DNA from: Nocardioides sp. W7
GTDB taxonomy: Bacteria; Actinomycetota; Actinomycetes; Propionibacteriales; Nocardioidaceae
DNA: 64,000 bases
Direction of reading: 5' to 3'
Assembly (NCBI RefSeq): GCF_022919075.1
Contig: NZ_CP095078.1
Coordinates: 2,666,001-2,730,000 of the forward strand
In this document: one piece after another, positions 28,115 through 38,221 of the stretch
Numbering within the stretch: position 1 is the first letter of the stretch
How the letters are laid out: every line of letters starts with the position of its first letter
The notes under the pieces: generated by a model
Seen by the model: the letters and a program-made list of their open reading frames with translations, nothing else
Told to the model about the DNA's origin: nothing
Databases searched by the model: none
Position numbers and translations under genes: made by a program

Positions 28115-28927
28115 ATGGCGAACATCACCGCCGCCGACGTCAAGAAGCTCCGTGAGCAGACCGGCGCCGGCATGATGGACTGCAAGAAGGCCCTGACCGA
28201 GGCCGACGGCGACTTCGAGAAGGCCGTCGAGATCCTGCGGATCAAGGGTGGCAAGAAGATGGCCGAGCGCGCCGCCGAGCGCGAGGCCTCCGCGGGCCTG
28301 GTCGCCCATGCGGCCGGCGTCCTCGTCGAGCTGAAGTGCGAGACCGACTTCGTCGCCAAGGGTGACGACTTCGTGAACACCGCGCAGAAGATCGCGGACG
28401 CCGCGGCCGAGGCCAAGCCGGCCGACGCCGAGGCCCTCAAGGCCGTCGAGCTCGACGGCCAGACCGTCGGCTCCGTCATCGACGCCCTTGCGGTCTCGAT
28501 CGGCGAGAAGATCGAGCTGGGCCAGTACGTCCACTTCGACGGCACGGTCGTGGCCTACATGCACAAGCGTGCCGCCGACCTGCCGCCCGCCGTCGGCGTC
28601 CTGGTCGAGTACGCCGGCGACGCCGACGCTGCTCGGTCCGCCGCGATGCAGGTCGCCGCGATGCGCCCGCAGTACCTCACCCGTGACGAGGTCCCAGCGG
28701 ACGTCGTGGCCAAGGAGCGTGAGATCGCCGAGGCGACCTCGCGCGAGGAGGGCAAGCCCGAGCAGGCGATCGCCAAGATCACGGAGGGCCGGCTCAACGG
28801 CTTCTTCAAGGACGTCGTCCTCCTGGAGCAGCCGTCGGTGACCGAGAGCAAGAAGTCGGTCAAGGCCGTCCTCGACGAGGCCGGTACGACCGTGACGCGG
28901 TTCGCCCGCTTCGAGGTCGGCGCCTGA
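28115..28927 (+). CDS. tsf: elongation factor Ts
   Basis: This 270-residue nucleotide-exchange factor for EF-Tu has the signature [22 protein letters not shown] near its N terminus and the core motif [16 protein letters not shown]. Length and start (ATG after GAGGGAAGAG) are normal. A strong hairpin follows, which separates it from the SPFH gene. Confidence 0.98.
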   Translation: MANITAADVKKLREQTGAGMMDCKKALTEADGDFEKAVEILRIKGGKKMAERAAEREASAGLVAHAAGVLVELKCETDFVAKGDDFVNTAQKIADAAAEAKPADAEALKAVELDGQTVGSVIDALAVSIGEKIELGQYVHFDGTVVAYMHKRAADLPPAVGVLVEYAGDADAARSAAMQVAAMRPQYLTRDEVPADVVAKEREIAEATSREEGKPEQAIAKITEGRLNGFFKDVVLLEQPSVTESKKSVKAVLDEAGTTVTRFARFEVGA

Positions 28928-28957
28928 GCGAGGCACCAAGATCTGGGCACCACCACC

Positions 28958-28993
28958 GAGGCCGGGCCGGAGCGAGAGCTCCGGTCCGGCCTC
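28958..28993 (+). terminator. tsf terminator hairpin
   Basis: GAGGCCGGGCCGGAGC (28958-28973) pairs with 28978-28993 with a 4-nt GAGA loop and one G-T pair. Outer segments CAAGATCT and AGATCTTG extend the fold. It starts 31 nt after the tsf stop. Confidence 0.75.
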
Positions 28994-29127
28994 GTGGCAT
29001 CTCCCGAGATCTTGCTCACCCCCGTGTCCACCGTGGGTCTGGGGAATAGCTCAGACCGGGACCCCGGGACCGAGTAGTGTCCCGGTGCGGCCGTCGGGGT
29101 CGCGAAGCTCAGCGCACAAGGGGAATC

Positions 29128-30243
29128 ATGGGTCTGTTCGACAAGGTGCGCGGTCAGTTCATCGACATCGTCGAGTTCCTCGACGACAGTCGCGACACTC
29201 TCGTGTGGCGTTTCCCCCGCCAGGGCAACGAGATCAAGATGAACGCGCAGCTCGTGGTCCGTGAGGGTCAGGTGGCGATCTTCGAGAACGAGGGACAGAT
29301 CGCCGACGTGTTCGCGCCCGGCACCTACACGCTGGAGACGAAGAACCTGCCGATCCTCTCCACGCTCAAGGGCTGGAAGTACGGCTTCAACTCCCCGTTC
29401 AAGGCGGAGGTCTACTTCGTCGGGATGCGCCAGTACACCGACCTGAAGTGGGGCACCCAGAACCCCGTCACGGTGCGGGACGCGGAGTTCGGGATGGTCC
29501 GACTGCGGGCCTTCGGCACCTACGCGCTCCAGGTCACCGACGCGGCCAAGCTGCTGCGCCAGCTGGTGGGCACCGACCCGCAGTTCCGCACCGACGAGGT
29601 CTCGGAGTTCCTGCGCCAGAACATCGTCAGCCAGGTCGGCACCGCGCTCGCCAACTCCAACCTGCCGATGCTCGACCTCGCGGCCAACCAGCAGACCATC
29701 GCCGCCACGCTCGCCGGCACCCTGACGACCAACCTGGCCGACTTCGGCATCTCGATCCCGCGCTTCATCATCGAGAACATCTCCCTGCCGCCCGAGGTGG
29801 AGGAGGCGCTCGACAAGCGCACCCAGATGGGGGTGCTCGGCAACCTCGACCAGTACGCCAAGTTCCAGGCCGCCGAGGCGATCGGCGACGCCGCCAACAA
29901 CCCCGGCGGTGCCGGGGAGGGCCTCGGCCTGGGCGTCGGGATGGCGCTCGGCCGCCAGATGGCCGACTCGCTCGCGCCCCAGCAGGCCGCCCCCGCCGCC
30001 CAGCCGGCAGCCGGTCCGCCGCCCGTGCCGGGGGCCGCCCAGCCGTGGTTCCTGGCCATCGGGGGAGCCCAGGTCGGTCCGGTGTCCGCCGCCGATCTCC
30101 CCGGCCGGGTCGCCGCCGGCGAGCTCACCCCGACGACCCTGGTCTGGCAGCAGGGCATGGGCGCCTGGACGGCCGCGTCCGAGCTTCCCGAGCTGCAGGG
30201 GCTGTTCGCCGCCACGCCTCCGCCGCTGCCGCCGCAGGCCTGA
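29128..30243 (+). CDS. SPFH domain protein with C-terminal GYF_2-like domain (YdjI-like)
   Basis: A 371-residue protein. Residues about 1-260 form an SPFH/virion-core-protein-like domain (GLFDKVRGQFIDIVEFLDDSRDTLVWRFPR, then FAPGTYTLETKNLPILSTLKG). A Gly/Met-rich region and a Pro/Ala linker follow. The last 55 residues, WFLAIGGAQVGPVSAADLPGRVAAGELTPTTLVWQQGMGAWTAAS, resemble a GYF_2 module. ATG follows AAGGGGA; a TAGTGT hexamer at 29075-29080 may be its -10. It is paired with the zinc-ribbon membrane protein downstream. In Bacillus, a related SPFH protein (YdjI) works with a zinc-ribbon membrane partner and PspA at stressed membranes; a similar job here is inference. Confidence 0.85.
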   Translation: MGLFDKVRGQFIDIVEFLDDSRDTLVWRFPRQGNEIKMNAQLVVREGQVAIFENEGQIADVFAPGTYTLETKNLPILSTLKGWKYGFNSPFKAEVYFVGMRQYTDLKWGTQNPVTVRDAEFGMVRLRAFGTYALQVTDAAKLLRQLVGTDPQFRTDEVSEFLRQNIVSQVGTALANSNLPMLDLAANQQTIAATLAGTLTTNLADFGISIPRFIIENISLPPEVEEALDKRTQMGVLGNLDQYAKFQAAEAIGDAANNPGGAGEGLGLGVGMALGRQMADSLAPQQAAPAAQPAAGPPPVPGAAQPWFLAIGGAQVGPVSAADLPGRVAAGELTPTTLVWQQGMGAWTAASELPELQGLFAATPPPLPPQA

Positions 30244-30278
30244 TCCGGCCTCCCTGACCGACCTGGAGCTCGTTCCTC

Positions 30279-31406
30279 ATGTCCGAAGAGACCTCCGCGG
30301 CCATCGCGCCGCTCAGCTCGACCTGTCCGACCTGCGGTGCGCAGACGGCGTACGCCCCCGGCACCACGACGCTGAAGTGCGGCTCGTGCGGCACGCAGCT
30401 GGAGATCGCGGCGTCGACCGCGACCATCCGCGAGCACTCGTTCGAGGAGTGGGTGAGCACGCACGGTGACGTCGAGGTCGCCCAGCTCGGCGCCCACGTG
30501 ATGCGCTGCAAGGGCTGCGGTGCCAGCACCGAGACCGCCGACCTGGCCGGGAAGTGCCAGTTCTGCGGCGGCGCCCTGATCGCCGTCGACCAGCCCGAGG
30601 GCCTCGTCGGCCCCGAGGCGGTCGTGCCGTTCCACGTCGACCAGCGCGGGGCCCAGGAGGCGTTCGGCACCTGGGTGCGGTCGCGGCGGTTCGCCCCGGG
30701 CGCACTGAAGAAGGTCGGCTCGACCGAGGGTCTGCACGGCACCTACGTGCCGCACTGGACCTACGACGCGCACACCGAGACCGACTACGAGGGTCAGCGC
30801 GGCGAGTACTACTACGTGACCGTCAGCCACCAGGTCTCCGACGGCAAGGGCGGCACCCGCACCGAGACCCGGCAGGAGCGGCGTACCCGCTGGCACCACG
30901 CCCAGGGTCACGTCTCCCGCTCGTTCGACGACGTCCTGGTCGTCGGCACCGAGCGGCTGGACAGCGAGAAGCTCGACAAGATGGGTCCCTGGACGCTCGC
31001 CGACGCCCGGCCGTTCCAGCAGGAGTTCCTCACCGGCTACTCCGCGCTGCGCTACGACGTCGACCCGCAGCAGGGCTCCACCGAGGCCCGCGAGCAGATG
31101 CGGGGCGTCATCGAGGAGGACTGCGAGCGCGACATCGGCGGCGACGAGCAGCGCGTCTCGGACATGGACGTGACCTACTCGCAGGCGATGTTCAAGCTGG
31201 TGCTGATGCCGCTGTGGATCGCCACCTACCTGTACGGCGGCAAGACCTGGCAGGTGATGGTCAACGCCAACACCGGCGAGGTCGTCGGCGACCGCCCGTG
31301 GAGCGTCCCGAAGATCGTCGCGGCGGTGCTCGCCGCACTGGTCGTGATCGGGGTCATCGTCGCGATCGCCCTGGCCGCGTCGGGCGGCAGCTCCTCCAGC
31401 CCGTAG
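30279..31406 (+). CDS. double zinc-ribbon protein with C-terminal membrane helix
   Basis: A 375-residue protein. An N-terminal zinc ribbon has CPTC (near residue 15) and CGSC (near 37). A second ribbon has CKGC and CQFC (residues about 77-97). A long conserved region follows with [24 protein letters not shown] and [20 protein letters not shown] single membrane helix ([18 protein letters not shown]) near the C terminus would leave the bulk in the cytoplasm. It resembles the TFIIB-type zinc-ribbon partners of SPFH proteins. It lies 35 nt after the SPFH gene, in one likely operon. No enzymatic motif is seen. Confidence 0.8.
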   Translation: MSEETSAAIAPLSSTCPTCGAQTAYAPGTTTLKCGSCGTQLEIAASTATIREHSFEEWVSTHGDVEVAQLGAHVMRCKGCGASTETADLAGKCQFCGGALIAVDQPEGLVGPEAVVPFHVDQRGAQEAFGTWVRSRRFAPGALKKVGSTEGLHGTYVPHWTYDAHTETDYEGQRGEYYYVTVSHQVSDGKGGTRTETRQERRTRWHHAQGHVSRSFDDVLVVGTERLDSEKLDKMGPWTLADARPFQQEFLTGYSALRYDVDPQQGSTEAREQMRGVIEEDCERDIGGDEQRVSDMDVTYSQAMFKLVLMPLWIATYLYGGKTWQVMVNANTGEVVGDRPWSVPKIVAAVLAALVVIGVIVAIALAASGGSSSSP

Positions 31407-31546
31407 CCGAGGCCCGGCCGGTGCCTCGGACTCGTCGGGGGTGCTGGCGTCGTGGTCGGGGTCGGTCATCCGATAGGTTGCTCCCGGTGGCCGGGCGCTC
31501 GTGCGCGACCGGCCAGACCTTTCGACATCGACCAGGGAGGTCCTCG

Positions 31547-32260
31547 GTGACCGGGTACAAGCGTGTGCTCCTGAAGCTCTCGGGCGAGGTGTTCGGCGGT
31601 GGCCAGGTCGGCCTCGACCTGGATGTCATCAACGCCACCGCGAAGGAGATCGCCGACGTCGCCACGTCGGGGGTCGAGGTGGCGATCGTGGTGGGCGGGG
31701 GCAACTTCTTCCGCGGCGCCGAGCTCCAGCAGCGCGGCATGGAGCGGGCCCGGGCCGACTACATGGGCATGCTCGGCACGGTGATGAACTGCCTGGCGCT
31801 CCAGGACTTCATCGAGAAGCACGGCGTCGAGACGCGGGTGCAGACGGCGATCACGATGGGCCAGGTCGCCGAGCCCTACATCCCGCGCCGCGCGATCCGG
31901 CACCTGGAGAAGGGCCGGGTCGTCATCTTCGGTGCCGGCGCGGGCATGCCGTTCTTCTCGACCGACACCGTCGCGGCCCAGCGCGCCCTCGAGACCCGCT
32001 GCGAGGTCATCTTGATGGGCAAGCAGGGCGTCGACGGCGTCTACGACTCCGACCCGCACCAGAACCCGTCGGCGGTGAAGTTCGACACCCTCACCTACGA
32101 CGAGTTCCTGGCCCGCGACCTGAAGGTCGCCGACGCGACCTCCGTGAGCCTGGCGCGCGACAACGACCTCGACATGGTCTTCTTCAACCTCTCGACCCAC
32201 GGCACGATCGGCCGCGCGGTCAAGGGTGAGAAGATCGGTACGACGGTCTCGCGCGACTGA
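31547..32260 (+). CDS. pyrH: UMP kinase
   Basis: This 237-residue amino-acid-kinase-fold enzyme converts UMP to [27 protein letters not shown] and [13 protein letters not shown] are the expected loops, and VYDSDP the conserved end motif. GTG 31547 follows GGGAGG, giving the standard length; a longer open frame upstream is a shadow. A TAGGTT hexamer near 31475 may be its -10. It begins the usual pyrH-frr-cdsA operon. Confidence 0.97.
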   Translation: MTGYKRVLLKLSGEVFGGGQVGLDLDVINATAKEIADVATSGVEVAIVVGGGNFFRGAELQQRGMERARADYMGMLGTVMNCLALQDFIEKHGVETRVQTAITMGQVAEPYIPRRAIRHLEKGRVVIFGAGAGMPFFSTDTVAAQRALETRCEVILMGKQGVDGVYDSDPHQNPSAVKFDTLTYDEFLARDLKVADATSVSLARDNDLDMVFFNLSTHGTIGRAVKGEKIGTTVSRD

Positions 32261-32306
32261 CCTCCGGGCCGCAGCACAGCACCGACCACGAAGAACGGGA
32301 GCAGCC

Positions 32307-32864
32307 GTGATCAACGACATCCTCAACGAGGCCGACGGCAAGATGGCCAAGTCGGTCGAGGCGACGCGCGAGGAATTCGCGGCGATCAGGGCGGGACGCG
32401 CCCAGCCGAGCATGTTCAGCAAGATCGTCGTCGACTACTACGGCTCGCCGACCCCGCTCCAGCAGCTCGCGTCGTTCACCGCCCCGGAGGCCCGGATCAT
32501 CCTGATCCAGCCCTACGACGTGGGCGCGATGGGCAACATCGAGCGGGCCATCCGCGACTCCGACCTCGGCGTGAACCCCTCCAACGACGGCAAGATGCTG
32601 CGCTGCAACTTCCCGGAGCTGACCGAGGAGCGCCGCAAGGAGTACATCAAGGTCGCCAAGGCCAAGGCCGAGGACGGCCGCGTCGCGGTGCGCAACCTGC
32701 GGCGTACGGCCAAGCAGCACCTCGAGAAGCTCGAGAAGGACGGCGAGGTCGGCAAGGACGACGTCACCGGTGCCGAGAAGCGGCTCGACGGCGTCACCAA
32801 GAAGCACACCGACGCGATCGACGAGCTGTTGAAGAACAAGGAGGCCGAGCTGCTGGAGGTCTGA
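32307..32864 (+). CDS. frr: ribosome recycling factor
   Basis: The protein has exactly the usual 185 residues. MINDILNEADGKMAKSVE, the RAGRAQPSMF loop and KHTDAIDELLKNKEAELLEV at the C terminus are diagnostic. RRF splits the post-termination ribosome with EF-G. GTG 32307 is preceded by CGGGAGC. Confidence 0.98.
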   Translation: MINDILNEADGKMAKSVEATREEFAAIRAGRAQPSMFSKIVVDYYGSPTPLQQLASFTAPEARIILIQPYDVGAMGNIERAIRDSDLGVNPSNDGKMLRCNFPELTEERRKEYIKVAKAKAEDGRVAVRNLRRTAKQHLEKLEKDGEVGKDDVTGAEKRLDGVTKKHTDAIDELLKNKEAELLEV

Positions 32865-32888
32865 GACCTCCCGCTCGCACGCCTCCCG

Positions 32889-33758
32889 ATGACCGACTCC
32901 ACCCCCGCGCCGCCGAAGGACCACGGCCGCGCCGGCCGCGACCTGCGCGCGGCCTTCACGTCCGCCTTCGTGCTCGTCGGCGCGATCCTGCTCTCGCTGC
33001 TCTTCTGGAAGACAGCGTTCATGGTGATCGTCGCGATCGCCGTCGTCGTGGCGATCTGGGAGCTGCGCCGCGGGCTCGGTGCCAAGGGCATCGACCTGCC
33101 CGAGCAGCCGCTGATGCTCGGCGGCGTCGTGATGGTGGTCGTCGCCTACTTCTGGGGCGCCCCGGCGCTCGTGACCGCCACCGCGGTCGCTGCCCTGTTG
33201 ACCATGCTCTGGCTGCTGCGGCGGGGGATCGACGGCTACGTCCAGAACGCGACGGCGTCCGTCTTCACCCTGGTCTACGTCCCGTTCCTCGGGTCCTTCG
33301 TCGCCCTCCTGCTGTCCGAGGGCGGGGGCGTCAGCGCTCGTGGGCTCGACGACCCGGGCGTCCAGGGGATCATCACCTTCATCGCGATGACCGTCGCCTC
33401 GGACACCGGCGGGTACGTCGCCGGCGTGCTGTTCGGCAAGCACCCGATGGCGCCGGTCATCTCCCCGAAGAAGTCCTGGGAGGGCTTCGGCGGCTCGCTC
33501 GTGTTCTGCCTGGTGGCCGGCTGGGCGCTGGTCGTCCACCTCCTCGAGGGCGACTGGTGGGTCGGCATCCTGCTCGGCCTGGTCACGGTCGTGATGGCCA
33601 CCCTCGGCGACCTGTGCGAGTCCGTCATCAAGCGCGACCTCGGCATCAAGGACATGAGCCAGGTGATCCCGGGTCACGGCGGCCTGATGGACCGCCTCGA
33701 CTCGCTGCTCGCCACGATCGCGCCGATCTGGCTGATCCTGCACTACCTGGTCTTCTAG
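32889..33758 (+). CDS. cdsA: phosphatidate cytidylyltransferase
   Basis: This 289-residue multi-helix membrane enzyme makes CDP-diacylglycerol from CTP and phosphatidic acid. The signature is seen in SPKKSWEGFGGSLVFC and GDLCESVIKRDLGIKDMS, ending in PGHGGLMDRLDSLL. It has about eight hydrophobic segments. It lies 24 nt after frr, the normal order. Confidence 0.96.
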   Translation: MTDSTPAPPKDHGRAGRDLRAAFTSAFVLVGAILLSLLFWKTAFMVIVAIAVVVAIWELRRGLGAKGIDLPEQPLMLGGVVMVVVAYFWGAPALVTATAVAALLTMLWLLRRGIDGYVQNATASVFTLVYVPFLGSFVALLLSEGGGVSARGLDDPGVQGIITFIAMTVASDTGGYVAGVLFGKHPMAPVISPKKSWEGFGGSLVFCLVAGWALVVHLLEGDWWVGILLGLVTVVMATLGDLCESVIKRDLGIKDMSQVIPGHGGLMDRLDSLLATIAPIWLILHYLVF

Positions 33759-33767
33759 GACCCGGGC

Positions 33768-34292
33768 ATGACCCTCTTCCTGGTCCGGCACGGCCGCCCG
33801 GTCGTCGACCCGGCGACGCCGGCGGCGTCCTGGGAGCTCGACCCGGCCGGGTTCGACGACGTGTGGGCCCTGCGCGACCGGCTGCCGCAGGGTGCGGTGT
33901 GGTTCACCTCGCCGCAGCCGAAGGCGGTCGAGACCTGCCAGCTGCTCACCGACGACGAGGTGGGCATCGTCGACGGCCTGCGTGAGCACCAGCGCGGCGC
34001 GGCCTGGGTCGACGACCTCCCGGCAGCGGTACGTCGGGCCTTCGCGGAGCCCGACGTACCTGCCGTCCCGGGGTGGGAGCCGCTGGCCGTCCTGCGCGTG
34101 CGGGTGGTCACCGCGGTGCAGTCGATCCGGCACGTGCACGCGGACCGCGACGTGGTGCTGGTCGGGCACGCGACCGCCTGGACCGTGGTCGCCGCGGCGC
34201 TGACGGGTGCCGAGCCCGATCTGGATCGGTGGGCCGACCTCGGCATGCCCGACCTGCTGACCCTCTCCGAGCCGCTACTCTCGGCGGGATGA
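33768..34292 (+). CDS. histidine phosphatase family protein
   Basis: A 174-residue phosphoglycerate-mutase-like protein with the phosphohistidine motif FLVRHGRP at residues 4-11 and a second His in VLVGHATAW near residue 130. The fold removes phosphate from small molecules or proteins; the substrate cannot be inferred. It lies 9 nt after cdsA and overlaps the following membrane-protein gene (ATGA). Confidence 0.85.
   Translation: MTLFLVRHGRPVVDPATPAASWELDPAGFDDVWALRDRLPQGAVWFTSPQPKAVETCQLLTDDEVGIVDGLREHQRGAAWVDDLPAAVRRAFAEPDVPAVPGWEPLAVLRVRVVTAVQSIRHVHADRDVVLVGHATAWTVVAAALTGAEPDLDRWADLGMPDLLTLSEPLLSAG
34276..34281 (+). promoter_or_regulatory. -10 hexamer TACTCT before the small membrane protein
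   Basis: TACTCT lies inside the end of the phosphatase gene, 7 nt before ATG 34289. Confidence 0.35.
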
Positions 34293-34627
34293 GCACCGAG
34301 GAGCAGGCACCCGCCGTGGAGCCCAGCTGGTGGCACCGCGACCACCCGACGTTCACGTCCCTCTCCGGCTTCTTCACCGGCCTGCTGTTCGTCATCCTGG
34401 TCCCGGGGATCTACGCCGCGCTGCTGAGCGTGTTCGTCGAGACCGAGACCGCGGAGGAGCTGTTCCCGCTGGTGCTGGTCACGCTGGGCATCCCGATCGC
34501 GCTGACGGTCGTGCCCCGCACCCGGCGCTTCGGGCGCTTCATGCTGGTCGGGATCGTCACCACCGCCGTGGTCGTGCTCGCGTCGGCGGGCCTGGTGCTC
34601 TGGATCCTCTACAGCACCGGCGCCTGA
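34289..34627 (+). CDS. small three-helix membrane protein
   Basis: I do not recognise a named family. The 112-residue protein has a polar N terminus (residues 1-24) and three hydrophobic helices at about 27-48, 58-75 and 82-107, with a basic PRTRRFGRF loop before the third. It overlaps the phosphatase gene by 4 nt and precedes glpK by 23 nt. There is no indication of catalysis. Confidence 0.7.
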   Translation: MSTEEQAPAVEPSWWHRDHPTFTSLSGFFTGLLFVILVPGIYAALLSVFVETETAEELFPLVLVTLGIPIALTVVPRTRRFGRFMLVGIVTTAVVVLASAGLVLWILYSTGA

Positions 34628-34650
34628 GCCCACCTGCAGGGGAGAGCGAC

Positions 34651-36168
34651 ATGACGACCTACGTAGGTGCCGTCGACCAGGGCACCACCAGCACCCGCTT
34701 CATGATCTTCGACCACGCCGGCGACGAGGTGGGCCGGCACCAGCTCGAGCACGAGCAGATCCTGCCGCGGGCGGGCTGGGTCGAGCACAACCCGGTCGAG
34801 ATCTGGGAGCGCACCCGCTCGGTGATCGAGACCGCGCTCGGCAAGGCCGGGCTGACCAGCAAGGACCTGGCCGCGGTCGGCATCACCAACCAGCGCGAGA
34901 CCACGGTGGTGTGGGACCGCAGGACCGGCCGGCCGTACTACAACGCCATCGTGTGGCAGGACACCCGCACCGACAAGATCGCCTCGAAGCTGGAGCGCGA
35001 CGGCCACGGCGACCTGATCCGCGAGCGGGCGGGACTGCCGCCGGCGACGTACTTCTCCGGCGGCAAGATCCAGTGGATCCTCGAGAACGTCGACGGGGTA
35101 CGCGAGGCGGCCGAGCGCGGCGACGCGCTCTTCGGTACGACGGACTCGTGGCTGATCTGGAACCTCACCGGCGGCACCGACGGCGGCTCGCACGTCACCG
35201 ACGTCACCAACGCCAGCCGCACCATGCTGATGGACCTGGAGACCTGCGCCTGGGACGACGAGCTGCTCGCGCTCTTCGACATCCCGCGGGCGATGCTCCC
35301 CGAGATCCGCTCCTCCAGCGACCCGGCGGGCTACGGGCGGACCGACGAGCACGGCCCGTTCCGCGGGGCGGTGCCCCTGACCGGGATCCTCGGCGACCAG
35401 CAGGCCGCCACCGTCGGGCAGGTCTGCTTCGAGCCGGGGGAGGCCAAGAACACCTACGGCACCGGCAACTTCATGCTGCTCAACACCGGTACCGAGCCGG
35501 TGCGCTCGAAGGCCGGCCTGATCACGACGGTCTGCTACAAGTTCGGTGACGACAAGCCGGTCTACGCGCTGGAGGGCTCGATCGCCGTCACCGGCTCGGC
35601 CGTGCAGTGGCTGCGCGACCAGCTCGGCATCATCTCCGGGGCCGCGCAGAGCGAGTCGCTGGCCCGCCAGGTCGAGGACAACGGCGGGGTCTACTTCGTG
35701 CCGGCGTTCTCCGGGCTGTTCGCGCCGTACTGGCGCTCCGATGCCCGCGGCGCGATCGTCGGGCTCTCCCGGTTCAACACCAACGCGCACGTCGCGCGGG
35801 CCACGCTGGAGGCGATCTGCTACCAGAGCCGGGACGTCGCGGTGGCGATGGAGCAGGACTCCGGCGTACGACTCGAGGTCCTGAAGGTCGACGGCGGGGT
35901 CACCGCCAACGAGCTGTGCATGCAGATCCAGGCCGACGTGCTCGGCGTCGACGTCAGCCGCCCGGTGCTGGCGGAGACGACCTGCCTGGGCGCGGCGTAC
36001 GCCGCCGGCCTCGCCGTGGGCTTCTGGAAGGACACCGACGAGCTGCGCCGGAACTGGAACGAGGGCAAGCGCTGGCGCCCGCGGTGGGACGACGACCAGC
36101 GTGCCGAGGGGTACGCCGGCTGGAAGAAGGCCGTCGAGCGGACCCTCGACTGGGTGGACGTCGACTGA
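34651..36168 (+). CDS. glpK: glycerol kinase
   Basis: This 505-residue FGGY kinase phosphorylates glycerol to glycerol-3-phosphate. It opens [21 protein letters not shown], has [14 protein letters not shown] near residue 76 and the C-terminal signature [21 protein letters not shown] follows GGGGAGAG. Length matches the family. No glpF or glpD lies next to it in this window. Confidence 0.96.
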   Translation: MTTYVGAVDQGTTSTRFMIFDHAGDEVGRHQLEHEQILPRAGWVEHNPVEIWERTRSVIETALGKAGLTSKDLAAVGITNQRETTVVWDRRTGRPYYNAIVWQDTRTDKIASKLERDGHGDLIRERAGLPPATYFSGGKIQWILENVDGVREAAERGDALFGTTDSWLIWNLTGGTDGGSHVTDVTNASRTMLMDLETCAWDDELLALFDIPRAMLPEIRSSSDPAGYGRTDEHGPFRGAVPLTGILGDQQAATVGQVCFEPGEAKNTYGTGNFMLLNTGTEPVRSKAGLITTVCYKFGDDKPVYALEGSIAVTGSAVQWLRDQLGIISGAAQSESLARQVEDNGGVYFVPAFSGLFAPYWRSDARGAIVGLSRFNTNAHVARATLEAICYQSRDVAVAMEQDSGVRLEVLKVDGGVTANELCMQIQADVLGVDVSRPVLAETTCLGAAYAAGLAVGFWKDTDELRRNWNEGKRWRPRWDDDQRAEGYAGWKKAVERTLDWVDVD

Positions 36169-36218
36169 TCCGGGCTGAGGTTTTCGGCTCCCTGGTCCGG
36201 GATGGGAGAATCGTCGAG

Positions 36219-37367
36219 ATGTCTTCCCCCGAAACCCCCGACCAGCCCGCCGGCGCGACCGCGCTGCCGCTGGTCTTCGACGAGCCCCGCGGCCGCAAGA
36301 AGCCCCCGCGGCACCTCGCCGACCTCGACACAGCCGGGCGCAAGGCCCTCCTCGAGGAGCACGGCCTGCCGGGCTTCCGGGCCAAGCAGCTCTCCACCCA
36401 CTACTTCGCGCGGCTGGTCGACGACCCGGCCGAGATGACCGACCTGCCGGCCGGCCAGCGCACCGAGCTGGTCGAGGCGCTGCTCCCGGCGCTGATGACC
36501 CCGCTGCGCACGCTCGAGGCCGACAAGGGCACCACCCGCAAGACGCTGTGGAAGCTCTTCGACGGCGCGCTGGTCGAGTCGGTGCTGATGCGCTACCCCG
36601 ACCGGGCCACCGTCTGCGTCTCCAGCCAGGCCGGTTGCGGCATGGCCTGCCCGTTCTGCGCCACCGGGCAGGGCGGCCTGCAGCGCAACATGTCGACCGC
36701 GGAGATCGTCGAGCAGGTCGTGGCAGCCCACCGGTCGATGGCCCGCGGCGAGGTCCCGGGCGGTCCCGGCCGGGTCTCCAACGTGGTGTTCATGGGCATG
36801 GGCGAGCCGCTGGCCAACTACAACGCCGTCATCGGCGCCGTACGCCGGATGACCGACCCGACCCCCGACGGCCTCGGCATGTCCGCGCGCGGGATCACGG
36901 TCTCAACCGTCGGCCTGGTGCCGCGGATCAAGCAGCTGACCGAGGAGGGCATCCCGGTCACGCTGGCCCTGAGCCTGCACGCCCCCGACGACGAGCTGCG
37001 CAACGAGCTGGTGCCGATCAACACCCGCTTCTCGGTCGAGGAGACCGTCGACGCCGCCTTCGAGTACGCCCAGCGGACCAAGCGGCGGGTCTCGATCGAG
37101 TACGCCATGATGCGCGGCATCAACGACCAGGCCTGGCGCGCCGACCTGCTCGCCGACGTGCTGATGCGCGGCGACTGGGGCTGGGTGCACGTCAACCTGA
37201 TCCCGCTGAACCCCACCCCGGGCAGCAAATGGACCGCCTCCGACCCGGCCGACGAGCGCGAGTTCGTGCGCCGGCTGGAGGCCAAGGGCATCCCGACGAC
37301 CGTCCGTGACACGCGGGGCCGGGAGATCGACGGCGCCTGCGGTCAGCTGGCGGCCACGGAGTCGTGA
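36219..37367 (+). CDS. rlmN: dual-specificity rRNA/tRNA methyltransferase RlmN
   Basis: This 382-residue radical-SAM enzyme makes m2A2503 in 23S rRNA and m2A37 in tRNA. The [4Fe-4S] motif is CGMACPFC near residue 149. [11 protein letters not shown] is the SAM-binding region. The C-terminal [13 protein letters not shown] contains the resolving Cys. A 40-residue N-terminal extension precedes the usual start. ATG 36219 is preceded by GGGAGA. Confidence 0.96.
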   Translation: MSSPETPDQPAGATALPLVFDEPRGRKKPPRHLADLDTAGRKALLEEHGLPGFRAKQLSTHYFARLVDDPAEMTDLPAGQRTELVEALLPALMTPLRTLEADKGTTRKTLWKLFDGALVESVLMRYPDRATVCVSSQAGCGMACPFCATGQGGLQRNMSTAEIVEQVVAAHRSMARGEVPGGPGRVSNVVFMGMGEPLANYNAVIGAVRRMTDPTPDGLGMSARGITVSTVGLVPRIKQLTEEGIPVTLALSLHAPDDELRNELVPINTRFSVEETVDAAFEYAQRTKRRVSIEYAMMRGINDQAWRADLLADVLMRGDWGWVHVNLIPLNPTPGSKWTASDPADEREFVRRLEAKGIPTTVRDTRGREIDGACGQLAATES

Positions 37368-38158
37368 CTCCGCAGGACGTGGCCGCCGCGTCGGCGGCGT
37401 GGCTGTGGTTCCCGGACGACGCCACGGTCTACAGCACCGAGGAGCTGCTGCTCGTGGACTGGCCGGCGTACTTCGGCACCCCGCCCACGGTGCTGCACCT
37501 CGTCGCCGACGACGAGGACGACGTCGACCGGCTGCTTGTCGACGCCGACGCGCGGGTGCGGTCCTGGGGGTACGACGCCCTCGACGTCCGGGTGCAGCCC
37601 GGCGCTCCGGCGCACCTGCGCGAGACGCTGGAGGACCTCGACGGCGAGGTCGTCGAGACCGTCGACGTGCACGCGATCGATCTCGCTCCGGGCGTCCCCG
37701 ACCTCGGCGTGCCCGCGGACGTCGAGGTGCGCTGGCAGCTCGACGAGCAGACGACCCGCGACCACCTGAGCGTGTCCATCGCGGCGTTCGGCGAGGGCGA
37801 GCTGCCCGACGACGAGCGGCTCCGCGAGCTCGCCGACGACACCGCGCGAGCCCACCGCGAGGGGCTCGGCGCGGCGGCGGTGGCCTACCTCGACGGCCGG
37901 CCGATCGGGACCGGCGGGCTGACCCTGGCGGACGGCGAGGAGGGCCGGGTGGCCCGGCTCTGGGGCGCCGGGGTGGTGCCCGAGGCGCGCGGCCGCGGCG
38001 GCTACCGCGCGGTGCTCGCCGCCCGACTGCAGTACGCCGTCGCGCACGACGCCGAGTTCGCGTTGGTCAAGGGACGGGTCGAGACGTCCGGGCCGATCCT
38101 GCGGCGGGCCGGCTTCACGGCGTACGGCCAGGAGCTGACGTACCGCCTGTCACTCTGA
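37364..38158 (+). CDS. GNAT family N-acetyltransferase
   Basis: A 264-residue protein whose C-terminal half is a GNAT domain: [27 protein letters not shown] gives the acetyl-CoA loop. The N-terminal half is a degenerate GNAT-like region, as in several actinobacterial acetyltransferases. GTG 37364 overlaps the rlmN stop. The substrate is unknown. Confidence 0.8.
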   Translation: MTPQDVAAASAAWLWFPDDATVYSTEELLLVDWPAYFGTPPTVLHLVADDEDDVDRLLVDADARVRSWGYDALDVRVQPGAPAHLRETLEDLDGEVVETVDVHAIDLAPGVPDLGVPADVEVRWQLDEQTTRDHLSVSIAAFGEGELPDDERLRELADDTARAHREGLGAAAVAYLDGRPIGTGGLTLADGEEGRVARLWGAGVVPEARGRGGYRAVLAARLQYAVAHDAEFALVKGRVETSGPILRRAGFTAYGQELTYRLSL

Positions 38159-38208
38159 GGTTCACGTGTCGTCCACGTCACCCTGGGCGTGCGTTGCGGT
38201 CGGCTACC

Positions 38209-38214
38209 TAGCGT
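38209..38214 (+). promoter_or_regulatory. -10 hexamer TAGCGT before the GT4 gene
   Basis: TAGCGT is 7 nt before the ATG at 38222, consistent with a leaderless start. Confidence 0.45.
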
Positions 38215-38221
38215 CCGGTGC

